The notes under the pieces: generated by a model
What the model saw: only the letters and a program-made list of their open reading frames with translations
What the model was told of the DNA's origin: nothing
Database searches by the model: none
Program-made: the position numbers and the translations under genes
Source: Bacillota bacterium
Lineage (GTDB): Bacteria; Bacillota; Dethiobacteria; DTU022
DNA: 5,300 nt
Assembly: GCA_012510305.1 (NCBI GenBank)
Contig: JAAZIE010000390.1
Span: 1 to 5,300, forward strand
Reading direction: 5' to 3'
Shown: piece by piece, positions 1 to 5,300 of the stretch
Numbering within the stretch: position 1 is the first letter of the stretch
How the letters are laid out: the number at the start of each line of letters is the position of its first letter

Positions 1-1
1 C

Positions 2-3000
2 CGGGGCCTGGGCCCGGAAATTAGCCTGACCTTGAGCTACAACAGCGCCTCGAAGGGGGGCGGCATCTTCGGCTGCGGCTGGAGCTTCTCCTACGAATGG
101 CTCCTGGAGCAGAAGGGCGATCAGGTTTGGGTAAGCAAAGGTTCGGGGCAGGGCTTCCCCTTTACCGCTGCCGGCGGGGCCACCCCGGAGCAGCCGGTGG
201 AGGCCCGGCCGCCTGTGGGCATATTCCACCGCCTCATCGACTACGGTGACCACTGGCTCTACATCGAGAAAGGGGCGCCGCTTTACCGGCGTTTTGACCG
301 GGTCCCGGGAATGAATCTGGGCCGTCTCACTGCGGTGAGCGATTACTACGGTAACAGCCTCCGCCTGGGCTACAGCTCCCGGGGGAACCTGGAGACGCTC
401 ACCGATGCCGCCGGCCGCGCCATTCACTTCACCTTCAATGAAAAGAATCTCTGCACCGGTTTCGCCTTGCCCGACGGAAGGCGCGCTTCCTTCAGCTACG
501 ACGAGCAGGGCCGCCTGGTCCGCACCGAAGATCTGATGGGCATACCGGTTGACTACGAGTACGATGCCGGATCCGCCCTCACCAAAATGGTGACCGGCAA
601 GAGCGAGCGGACCGTGGCCTTCACCTACCGGCAGGTGGGAAGCGAGCGGTTGCTCGGCTCTTTCAGCGACCCCAACGGAAATACAACCCGCTACGAACTG
701 CTCTCCGCCGCCCCTCGCCGGGTTGCGGTAACCGACCCGGAAGGGAATAAAACTGTCTTCCAGAGCAGGGGCGGGCTCACCGAGCAGGTGACCGACCCCC
801 TGGGCCGGGCCGCCGCCATGGAGTACCGCGGCGGGCTTCCGGTAAAGCACCGGGACCGCAACGGCGGGCTGATGCGCTGGGAATACGACGAGGTCGGCAA
901 CCAGGTCAAGGAGATCAACCAGGCCGGTGAAGCGCTCATCTTCGCCTACGATCCCTTTGGCAACCTCACCGGGATTACCGACCCCCTGGGCGGCAGGTGG
1001 GCCTACCGCTACAACGACCGCCACAGCCTGGTGGAGATCACCAGCCCTGCCGGCCGCCATATGTCCATCGAATACAGTGAGCAGGGCCTGCCGGTAAGCC
1101 TCACCGGTTTTGACGGCCTTAAAACCGCCGTGGAGCACGACCGCTACGGCAACATCGTGCAGGTGGCCGCCCCGTCGGGGGGGACCACCGCTTTTACCTT
1201 TGACGAGCAGGGTTACCTGCCTGCCGCCGTCACCGATCCTTTGGGGCACAGCGTTACCTTTGAACACGACGGCAATGGCCGGCTGATCCGGTACCGCTAC
1301 CCCGACGGAGCCGAAAAAAGACTGGTTTTCGATTGCTGTTACAGCCTCCTCACTACCGACGAACGGGGCCTGAGCCGGGGTTACGAGCGGGACGCCAACG
1401 GCAACATCCTCAAGGAGATCGGCGCCTCCCTGGCGACCAGCGAGCTGGTTTACGACGGCAACAACAACCCGCTCTCTTTGCTGAACAGCTGCCGGCAGCT
1501 GACCCGCTACCGGTATGACGCCGCCTCCCGTCTGGACAGGGTGACCAACGCTCTGGGGCAGAAACAGTTTTTCAAATACGATCCCGCCGGCAACCTCCTC
1601 TCCTACCAGCCGGAGGGTGGCGGAGAGACCGCTCTCCGGTACGACTCCTGCCACCGTCCCGCTGGAGTTACCGATCCCCTGGGGGCGAGCACGGTGCTCA
1701 AGCGTGATGCCATGGGACGGGTGATCGAGGAGAAGGATGCCCGCGGAAAAAGAGTGGAATTTGCCTACGATCCCGATGGTCTCTTGGAAAAGGTCTTTCA
1801 TGACGGGCAGGAGGCGGCCCGCTATATTTACGACAGCGGCGGCCGGCTGACCGGAATATCGGACCAAAGCGGTACACTAACCTACGATTATAGCGAGACG
1901 GGGGAATTTACAGCGACCACCTATCCCGACGGTTCGGTTCTCTCCACCGGCAGCAACAAGGCCGGCCTGCTCGAATCGATTACCTACCCCGGCGGCCTGG
2001 CGGTCCGGTACCGCTACGACAGCCGCCTGCGGCCGGCGGAGATGAGCTGGCCCGGCGGCTGGGTGAAATACAGCTACGATCCCGCCGGCAACCTGGTAAA
2101 AGAAGAACGCTCCAACGGTACCGAAAGTATTTACAAATACGATCAGGATGAGCGTATCACCGAGTTAAAACACTCCCATGGAGGGGAGCCCTTCATCGAG
2201 CGGCGCTACCGCCGCAACGCCTCCGGCTCCATCCTGGAGGAGGAGAGCGTTTCACCGCTGAACCCCCCTCCGGATCAGGATTTTAGCCTCTCCTGCAACC
2301 CGGCCGGGCAGATGGCCGGCCCTGATCCTTTCCGCTACGACGGGGCCGGGAACCTGGTGGAAGGGCCCGGTTGGGAGGCGGCCTACGATGGGGAGAACCG
2401 GCTGGTGGGGCTGAACCGGGGAGGGGTAACGAAACGCTTCCACTACAACGGTCTCGGCCACCTGGTCCGGGTGGATCGGGGAGAGGACTCCTTGGAGTAC
2501 AGCTGCGATCCTTTTGGCAACCTCATGTTTGAGAGCCGGCCCGGCAGTAATCCGGGGCGCTTCTACCTCTACTGTCACAGCCGTCCGGTGGCGCTGGTGG
2601 ATGACGCGGAGGGTACCCTTTTCTATCACTACGACCAGGGGGGAAACACTTTGGCGCTGACGGATAGCGACGGCTCTCTGGCGGCCGGCTACGCCTACTC
2701 GCCCTTCGGCACTTTAGTCTCCCAGGGTAAAACGGAGGGCAATCCCTTCACCTTCTGCGGTGGTTTCGGGGTGCTCGATCAGGAGGAGGGGCTCTACTTC
2801 ATGAAGAGGCGCTTCTACTCCGCCGGGTGGGGCCGCTTTCTGCAAAAAGATCCCCTGGGCTTTGAGGGAGGGACCAACCCCTATGTTTACGCCGCCAACA
2901 ATCCCCTTGCCCACATCGATCCCGACGGCACCGTGCTTCTGCATGCCTGGGCAGCCTGGAAGGCGGTGGGAGCGGTTGTCGGGGCGATCACGTTAACCTA

Positions 3001-3406
3001 TGCCGCTACAAAAACTGCCCAGAGTGCCTACAATGCTGCAGACCGGTTCAAGAAAAGAAGGGAAGCTTTAAAAAAGATGGAGCAGGCTTTTACAGAGTAT
3101 GCAAAAATCTGTAAAACAAGGGGGACGACCGGCGCGGAAAGAGAAGCGGCTTATCAAAGATATAAGGGCTTTTACCTCGAGGCGGCCGGACATACAAACG
3201 GCATGCTGCAGGGTACCCAGGATACAATCACCTATGGGCTGGAGACCGCGGCGGGTGCGGTTACGCCCGATTACCTTGCTCTGCCGGCCGCAGACGCCTC
3301 CGCACTCTTAATTGATCGCAGTCCCCCCGATCCCTGTGCCGGCGGTGGGGGGAATTATTCCCTTCGTTTATCACCCCGCCTGGTCAGCCAATTCCTTTTT
3401 GAGTGA
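2..3406 (+). CDS. Rhs/YD-repeat protein, 5'-truncated by the window edge
   Basis: Large Rhs-family protein; such proteins form a hollow beta-sheet cocoon that encloses a C-terminal effector, and are exported or surface-bound. The frame is open back to base 2. The TTG at 32 is not a real start, because codons before it read GLGPEISLT and join the following LSYNSAS and FGCGWSFSYEW, the usual opening of the Rhs repeat region. The true N-terminus lies outside the window. Numbering from the TTG, residues about 90-880 carry roughly two dozen YD units of the type YDxxGNLxxxxDPxG, for example YDPFGNLTGITDPLGG and YDPAGNLVKEERSNG. Residues 887-966 are the Rhs core-end domain: YSPFG, GLYFMKRRFYSAGWGRFL, DPLGF, NPYVYAANNP and closing DPDG. 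Residues 967-1124 are a variable tip. The family and core are clear from the sequence; the toxin role is inferred. It could also be a WapA-like wall protein. Confidence 0.95.
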   Translation, partial: RGLGPEISLTLSYNSASKGGGIFGCGWSFSYEWLLEQKGDQVWVSKGSGQGFPFTAAGGATPEQPVEARPPVGIFHRLIDYGDHWLYIEKGAPLYRRFDRVPGMNLGRLTAVSDYYGNSLRLGYSSRGNLETLTDAAGRAIHFTFNEKNLCTGFALPDGRRASFSYDEQGRLVRTEDLMGIPVDYEYDAGSALTKMVTGKSERTVAFTYRQVGSERLLGSFSDPNGNTTRYELLSAAPRRVAVTDPEGNKTVFQSRGGLTEQVTDPLGRAAAMEYRGGLPVKHRDRNGGLMRWEYDEVGNQVKEINQAGEALIFAYDPFGNLTGITDPLGGRWAYRYNDRHSLVEITSPAGRHMSIEYSEQGLPVSLTGFDGLKTAVEHDRYGNIVQVAAPSGGTTAFTFDEQGYLPAAVTDPLGHSVTFEHDGNGRLIRYRYPDGAEKRLVFDCCYSLLTTDERGLSRGYERDANGNILKEIGASLATSELVYDGNNNPLSLLNSCRQLTRYRYDAASRLDRVTNALGQKQFFKYDPAGNLLSYQPEGGGETALRYDSCHRPAGVTDPLGASTVLKRDAMGRVIEEKDARGKRVEFAYDPDGLLEKVFHDGQEAARYIYDSGGRLTGISDQSGTLTYDYSETGEFTATTYPDGSVLSTGSNKAGLLESITYPGGLAVRYRYDSRLRPAEMSWPGGWVKYSYDPAGNLVKEERSNGTESIYKYDQDERITELKHSHGGEPFIERRYRRNASGSILEEESVSPLNPPPDQDFSLSCNPAGQMAGPDPFRYDGAGNLVEGPGWEAAYDGENRLVGLNRGGVTKRFHYNGLGHLVRVDRGEDSLEYSCDPFGNLMFESRPGSNPGRFYLYCHSRPVALVDDAEGTLFYHYDQGGNTLALTDSDGSLAAGYAYSPFGTLVSQGKTEGNPFTFCGGFGVLDQEEGLYFMKRRFYSAGWGRFLQKDPLGFEGGTNPYVYAANNPLAHIDPDGTVLLHAWAAWKAVGAVVGAITLTYAATKTAQSAYNAADRFKKRREALKKMEQAFTEYAKICKTRGTTGAEREAAYQRYKGFYLEAAGHTNGMLQGTQDTITYGLETAAGAVTPDYLALPAADASALLIDRSPPDPCAGGGGNYSLRLSPRLVSQFLFE
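2690..2929 (+). other. Rhs core-end consensus domain (coding sub-region)
   Basis: This segment encodes residues 887-966 (numbered from base 32) and matches the conserved block that closes Rhs cores (the Rhs-associated core family). Visible in order are YAYSPFG, NPFTF, GLYFMKRRFYSAGWGRFLQ, KDPLGFEGG, NPYVYAANNP and IDPDG. In studied Rhs proteins, this region contains the aspartyl self-cleavage site that frees the C-terminal effector, and acidic residues of the DPxG motifs take part. Asp-Pro pairs are present here at both the DPLG and DPDG positions. The usual DPLGL ending is replaced by DPDGT, so whether cleavage occurs here cannot be told from sequence alone. Confidence 0.88.
2930..3406 (+). 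other. Variable C-terminal tip of the Rhs protein, possible effector
   Basis: This encodes residues 967-1124, directly after the DPDG motif, where Rhs proteins switch from conserved core to exchangeable effector. It begins with a hydrophobic Ala/Gly/Val stretch (about 969-992, including AVGAVVGAITLTYAAT) that could be a membrane-active helix or pretoxin segment. A strongly charged helix follows (about 1004-1052, including RFKKRREALKKMEQAF and EREAAYQRYKGFY) that may form a coiled coil. The ending is Gly/Pro-rich (SPPDPCAGGGGN), then LRLSPRLVSQFLFE. Bases 3001-3120 are about 42% GC by hand count against about 65% for bases 1-120, which suggests a separately acquired tip. I see no HNH, ADP-ribosyltransferase, deaminase, metalloprotease or RNase signature. 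It may be a membrane-acting tip, an unknown toxin, or a non-toxic or decayed tail. Confidence 0.6.
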
Positions 3407-3431
3407 TTTGGCATCTCGCTGCATAAAAATC

Positions 3432-3463
3432 AGGAGGGCAAAATGATGCCGGGGGAGGTGTAA
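3432..3463 (+). promoter_or_regulatory. Ribosome binding sites with overlapping six-codon mini-ORF
   Basis: Two Shine-Dalgarno-like stretches lie before the gene at 3472. AGGAGGG (3432-3438) sits 4 bases before an ATG at 3443 and 7 before a second ATG at 3446. That frame reads MMPGEV and stops at TAA (3461-3463), 8 bases before the next gene's ATG. The second stretch, GGAGGTG (3454-3460), lies inside the mini-ORF and is 11 bases from the ATG at 3472, a rather long spacing. A ribosome on the mini-ORF would cover the second site and terminate next to the downstream start, which is compatible with translational coupling. Whether the mini-ORF is translated is inference; it may be chance. Confidence 0.3.
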
Positions 3464-3471
3464 AAAAGGTC

Positions 3472-3924
3472 ATGGAAAAAAAGAAATTCAAAATCTCCTA
3501 TACTTACGATCCCTTGAACCGGCTGACCGCAGCTGCTGTGGAGGGGGAAAAGGAGAGACATTACGATTATGACCGGGCCGGCAACCTCATCGCCATCTCC
3601 TCCGATCCGCCGCAAAAAGGCGGCGAGCCCGCCGCCGGGCCGGAGCAGCCGGCAGGCGGCAAAGAGGCTGACCGCGGGGGGCGGGATGAAGAAGAGGCCG
3701 CCGATGAGCGCTTCGGCGCTTTGGAGGAGAAATATCGTCGCTACAGCAACGAGGCTCAGGCCGGGACGATCTCGCCGGAGCAGTTTCAGGAAAAGATCAA
3801 CACTTTGCGCTTTCAGGATGACGGCGGCGCCTGGTGGCAGCTTCGTTCTGACGGCGTCTGGCTTAAATGGGACGGCGCCGCCTGGTTGGAGGCGGAGCCC
3901 TCTGCTGAAGCCAAGAAAAGCTGA
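3472..3924 (+). CDS. Small YD-repeat protein with C-terminal Trp-rich D-x-G-x-W module
   Basis: A 150-residue, probably cytosolic protein with no signal peptide or membrane helix. Residues 6-44 are an isolated YD unit: YTYDPLNRLTAA, then HYDYDRAGNLIAISSD. Residues 45-80 form a low-complexity Pro/Gly/Glu/Ala linker. Residues about 80-112 look helical (EEKYRRYSNEAQAGTISPEQF). Residues 113-143 hold a Trp-rich module with LRFQDDGGAWWQL and DGVWLKWDGAAW. This helical-then-Trp pattern resembles a short module I know from zinc-ribbon and envelope-associated proteins of Chloroflexota and other bacteria; that is recollection, not a search result. The ATG at 3472 is the only plausible start, since the frame has a TAA stop at 3424 and no other start codon between. 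It lies 65 bases after the Rhs stop and 10 before the next start, so it is probably in the same operon. It could be an adaptor or immunity partner of the Rhs protein; function unknown. Confidence 0.85.
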   Translation: MEKKKFKISYTYDPLNRLTAAAVEGEKERHYDYDRAGNLIAISSDPPQKGGEPAAGPEQPAGGKEADRGGRDEEEAADERFGALEEKYRRYSNEAQAGTISPEQFQEKINTLRFQDDGGAWWQLRSDGVWLKWDGAAWLEAEPSAEAKKS

Positions 3925-3934
3925 AAGGTGAAGG

Positions 3935-4363
3935 ATGATGAAAAATAAATTGCTTCCCCGCATTTTGTTAACGCTGCTCGGGGTGGCCCTCATCTTCATG
4001 GCAGCGGCTGAAGCGGTCCTCGGCTTTGCCGGAGAAAGTGCGCCTGGCGTGATTACCCATGTACGCCGCGAGGGCGGCGAACGGCAAGAAGCCGTGGCAA
4101 ACCGCTATACTTACAACATCAGCTATACCTTTACCCTCCCCGATGGAGAAAAAATTGACGGATCGGCCAAAAAGGTCGGCGATGCCGTATTTGTAAAAAC
4201 CGACGGGAACTCCCCGGCGACGGTGCGCTATCTGCCCTTCTGTCCGCAGATCAATACGCTGGAAGGCCGCGCCAGGCTGGGGCTGGAGCAGATTGTCTTG
4301 CTTTTGGTCGGCGCCTTTTTGATCTACTTTATCAACAAAAAGCAAAAACCCCGTGAGGAGTGA
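3935..4363 (+). CDS. Two-pass membrane protein, DUF3592-like
   Basis: A 142-residue protein with a short Lys/Arg N-terminus (MMKNKLLPR), a first membrane helix at about residues 8-31 (LLTLLGVALIFMAAAEAVLG), a hydrophilic beta-rich middle (about 35-110), and a second helix at about 115-133 (LEQIVLLLVGAFLIYF), ending in a basic tail (NKKQKPREE). The middle has the DUF3592 pattern: GVITHVRRE, then YNISYTFTLPDGEKIDG, then VGDAVFVKTDGNSPATVRYLP. Positive charges at both ends suggest both termini are cytoplasmic and the beta domain lies outside. The biochemical role of this family is unknown. Tandem ATGs occur at 3935 and 3938. AAGGTG (3925-3930) is 4 bases from the first and 7 from the second, so the second may be the real start. 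It follows the previous stop by 10 bases, indicating co-translation. As a small membrane protein next to a Rhs gene it could be an immunity protein, but nothing in the sequence proves it. Confidence 0.88.
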   Translation: MMKNKLLPRILLTLLGVALIFMAAAEAVLGFAGESAPGVITHVRREGGERQEAVANRYTYNISYTFTLPDGEKIDGSAKKVGDAVFVKTDGNSPATVRYLPFCPQINTLEGRARLGLEQIVLLLVGAFLIYFINKKQKPREE

Positions 4364-4391
4364 GTCAGGGGGACGGTGCCTTTGATTCACT
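4359..4391. repeat. REP-like imperfect hairpin between two genes
   Basis: AGTGAGTCA (4359-4367) pairs with TGATTCACT (4383-4391) over 9 pairs, one of them G-U. The pairing continues inward as GGGG (4368-4371) with CCTT (4379-4382), leaving a 7-base GACGGTG loop. It overlaps the stop codon of the upstream membrane-protein gene. I recall the GTCAGGGGGACGGT core as resembling dispersed palindromes in Clostridia associated with REP or IS200-type transposases, but I could not check this. No U-tract follows, so it is not a classical terminator. As RNA it could act as a processing or stability element between the two cistrons. Confidence 0.5.
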
Positions 4392-4392
4392 G

Positions 4393-4401
4393 AAAAGGGG
4401 G
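4393..4401 (+). promoter_or_regulatory. Ribosome binding site of the zinc-ribbon membrane gene
   Basis: The purine stretch AAAAGGGGG ends 7 bases before the ATG at 4409. It supports that start and lies just downstream of the 4359-4391 hairpin, leaving it unpaired and accessible. Confidence 0.6.
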
Positions 4402-4408
4402 ATAAAAA

Positions 4409-5080
4409 ATGAAGCGATGTCAAAACTGCGGGGCGGGGTTTTCTCAAACAGCCCTGTTCTGCCCGTCTTGTGGTGCGGCGGCGCAGCCCGGCGGCGCTGT
4501 TCCGCCGCAGGAGGAAGCGGCGGATAAAAACAAGCCGGGCGCCTTGAGCTGGAGCATCGCCGTGCCCATCTTCAAGCATGCGGTGGTGCTGAAACAGCTC
4601 GGCCTGGCGATCGGGATCCCCTTCGGGGTACTGGTCATCGTGCTCGTTATTATTGCGCGCAAAGAGATTTACGCCCTCTACGCTCTCGGCCTTATCGGCG
4701 CGCTATTTCTGTTCACCTGGCTATTTTTGCTCGCTGTATACCGGGGGAAATACGAGGTGGGCTTCATCCTCGACGACCGGGGGGCGTTTTACCGGACTGA
4801 AGCCCGGCAGGCCAAAAAGGACCGGACCATCAACACCCTCGCCGTGATCGCCGGGGTGCTTTCCGGCAAACCGGTAATGGCCGGAGCCGGGATGCTGGCG
4901 CAGTCGAGGCAGCAGGTGTTCCTGCGCTGGCGGCACCTCACCAGGGTGAGATACAAACCCCGGAGCCGCACTATCCTGCTGCGCAGCAGCCTCACCGACA
5001 GCATCGCCCTATTTTGCAGCGAAGAAAATTACGCCGCGGTCGAGGAATTTGTTAAAACAAAAACAAAACACCTTCATTAA
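4409..5080 (+). CDS. Zinc-ribbon, two-helix membrane protein with PH-like C-terminal domain
   Basis: A 223-residue protein. Residues 4-21 form a zinc ribbon with CxxC pairs at C4/C7 and C18/C21 (CQNCGAGF, FCPSCGAAAQ). A Pro/Ala/Glu linker follows to about residue 45. Two membrane helices lie at about 62-83 (GIPFGVLVIVLVIIA) and 87-110 (ALGLIGALFLFTWLFLLAV). The C-terminal half has the strand pattern of bacterial PH-like domains: YEVGFILDDRGAFYRT, then QQVFLRWRHLTRVRY, RTILLRSS, SIALFCSEENYAAVEEFV. It contains a Gly/Ala-rich, moderately hydrophobic segment at about 143-164 that could be a loop or membrane-associated helix. The zinc ribbon and PH domain are probably cytoplasmic. Such proteins are common and uncharacterised, and none of the motifs suggests an enzyme. 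The start is backed by the site at 4393-4401. It is the last gene before a repeat-rich non-coding stretch. Cysteine pairs and helices are seen directly; the PH assignment is by pattern. Confidence 0.87.
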   Translation: MKRCQNCGAGFSQTALFCPSCGAAAQPGGAVPPQEEAADKNKPGALSWSIAVPIFKHAVVLKQLGLAIGIPFGVLVIVLVIIARKEIYALYALGLIGALFLFTWLFLLAVYRGKYEVGFILDDRGAFYRTEARQAKKDRTINTLAVIAGVLSGKPVMAGAGMLAQSRQQVFLRWRHLTRVRYKPRSRTILLRSSLTDSIALFCSEENYAAVEEFVKTKTKHLH

Positions 5081-5136
5081 AATCCCCCCCTTGCACCTAT
5101 TCCCCCCCTTTGCTAAAGGGGGGCCGGGGGGGATTT
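5080..5136. repeat. Nested C-tract/G-tract inverted repeat
   Basis: The outer arms AAATCCCCCCC (5080-5090) and GGGGGGGATTT (5126-5136) are perfect 11-base complements. Inside, CCCCCCTTT (5103-5111) pairs with AAAGGGGGG (5115-5123) around a GCT loop, a perfect 9-bp stem. A 12-base bulge separates the stems on the left side and 2 bases on the right. It begins on the last base of the zinc-ribbon gene's stop codon. I recall this AAATCCCCCC...GGGGGGATTT layout as a dispersed miniature repeat in many bacteria. It could end transcription through its very stable stem, but no U-tract follows on the + strand. Confidence 0.72.
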
Positions 5137-5268
5137 AACCACGCCCCCGCCCGGGTTTACCCTGCAAGTTACCTGTAAGCCTCCGGCGCCGCCGGGGTTG
5201 GGTCGGGGTCATGGGCTGTAAAATTGGGGTCCTTCATTTAACCGCGGGGCTATCGTACAAAATCGTAG
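5137..5268. other. Non-coding stretch with a small GC hairpin
   Basis: No coding frame with a credible start and ribosome binding site is visible here. CTCCGGC (5181-5187) can pair with GCCGGGG (5191-5197) around GCC, with one G-U pair, but it is followed by TTGGGTCGG rather than a U-tract, so it is not a convincing terminator. The motif TTTAACC occurs at 5134-5140, 5237-5243 and 5292-5298, next to the flanking repeats. No promoter was recognised. Confidence 0.45.
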
Positions 5269-5288
5269 GGGCGAGGCATGCCTCGCCC
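5269..5288. repeat. Perfect 20-bp palindrome (REP-like)
   Basis: GGGCGAGGCA (5269-5278) is the exact reverse complement of TGCCTCGCCC (5279-5288). It is preceded by CGTAGG and followed by GCGTTTAACCCG. I recall the GTAGGGGCGAGGCATGCCTCGCCC form as a dispersed extragenic palindrome in several anaerobes; that is memory, not a search. The repeat may extend past the right edge of the window. Confidence 0.65.
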
Positions 5289-5300
5289 GCGTTTAACCCG

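Noticed and set aside
32..34. TTG as the start codon of the Rhs gene
   Set aside because: The frame stays open to base 2 and the codons before 32 continue the expected Rhs motif, and no ribosome binding site precedes it. The gene is cut by the window edge.
2252..2629. Minus-strand open frame of 125 codons
   Set aside because: It lies wholly opposite the Rhs core, has no recognisable motifs and is explained by high GC content and repeat-driven codon bias on the + strand.
3099..3311. + strand 70-codon frame inside the Rhs tip, considered as a nested or frameshifted toxin
   Set aside because: It has no convincing ribosome binding site or motif, and the main Rhs frame runs through the region without interruption.
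2..3406. Tandem repeats as a CRISPR array or DNA satellite
   Set aside because: The periodicity is at protein level (YD units of about 20 residues) with diverged DNA. There are no near-identical repeats with regular unique spacers.
3399..3427. Possible promoter before 3472: TTGAGT, 17-base spacer, CATAAA
   Set aside because: Each box matches only four of six consensus bases, and genes in this arrangement are more simply explained by read-through from the Rhs gene.
3430..3999. Minus-strand open frame of 189 codons
   Set aside because: It covers the YD-adaptor gene and the start of the membrane-protein gene, both of which have clear family patterns and ribosome binding sites. The reverse product shows no domain.
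3968..4579. Minus-strand open frame of 203 codons
   Set aside because: It spans the opposite strand of two well-supported + strand genes, and its product is low-complexity Arg/Leu-rich without domains.
5080..5136. Classical intrinsic terminator
   Set aside because: The stems are strong, but the right arm ends in ATTTAACC rather than a U-tract, so I record it as a repeat and only suggest a termination role.

Overview
The window is GC-rich (about 65% in the parts I counted by hand). It looks like a chromosomal accessory region of an anaerobic or thermophilic Gram-positive bacterium of the Firmicutes/Clostridia (Desulfotomaculum, Pelotomaculum or Moorella type). That placement is inference. It rests on strong GGAGG-type ribosome binding sites, the mix of Rhs/YD-repeat protein, zinc-ribbon protein and small membrane proteins, and short palindromic repeats of a kind I associate with such genomes. 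No rRNA, tRNA, CRISPR array or transposase gene is visible.

Layout, all on the + strand: (1) bases 2-3406, the 3' part of a large Rhs/YD-repeat gene that runs off the left edge. It has about two dozen YD repeats, a textbook Rhs core-end consensus closing at a DPDG motif, and a 158-residue variable C-terminal tip that is clearly more AT-rich than the core. (2) Bases 3472-3924, a small soluble protein with an isolated YD-repeat unit at its N-terminus, an acidic Pro/Gly/Glu linker, and a C-terminal tryptophan-rich D-x-G-x-W module. It is preceded by a six-codon mini-ORF that overlaps its ribosome binding site. (3) Bases 3935-4363, a two-pass membrane protein with a DUF3592-like beta domain between the helices. 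(4) Bases 4409-5080, a zinc-ribbon, two-helix membrane protein with a C-terminal PH-like domain. (5) Bases 5081-5300, non-coding and crowded with inverted repeats: a nested C-tract/G-tract hairpin, a small GC hairpin and a perfect 20-bp palindrome. A third repeat-like hairpin lies between genes 3 and 4.

Gaps between genes are 65, 10 and 45 bases with no U-tailed terminator, so the four genes could be one transcript. The most economical reading is a Rhs polymorphic-toxin-like or surface protein followed by accessory genes: a YD-bearing adaptor and two membrane proteins, any of which could be an immunity or delivery partner. That link is an inference from gene order. No catalytic toxin motif was recognised in the Rhs tip, and none of the downstream proteins is a recognised immunity family.
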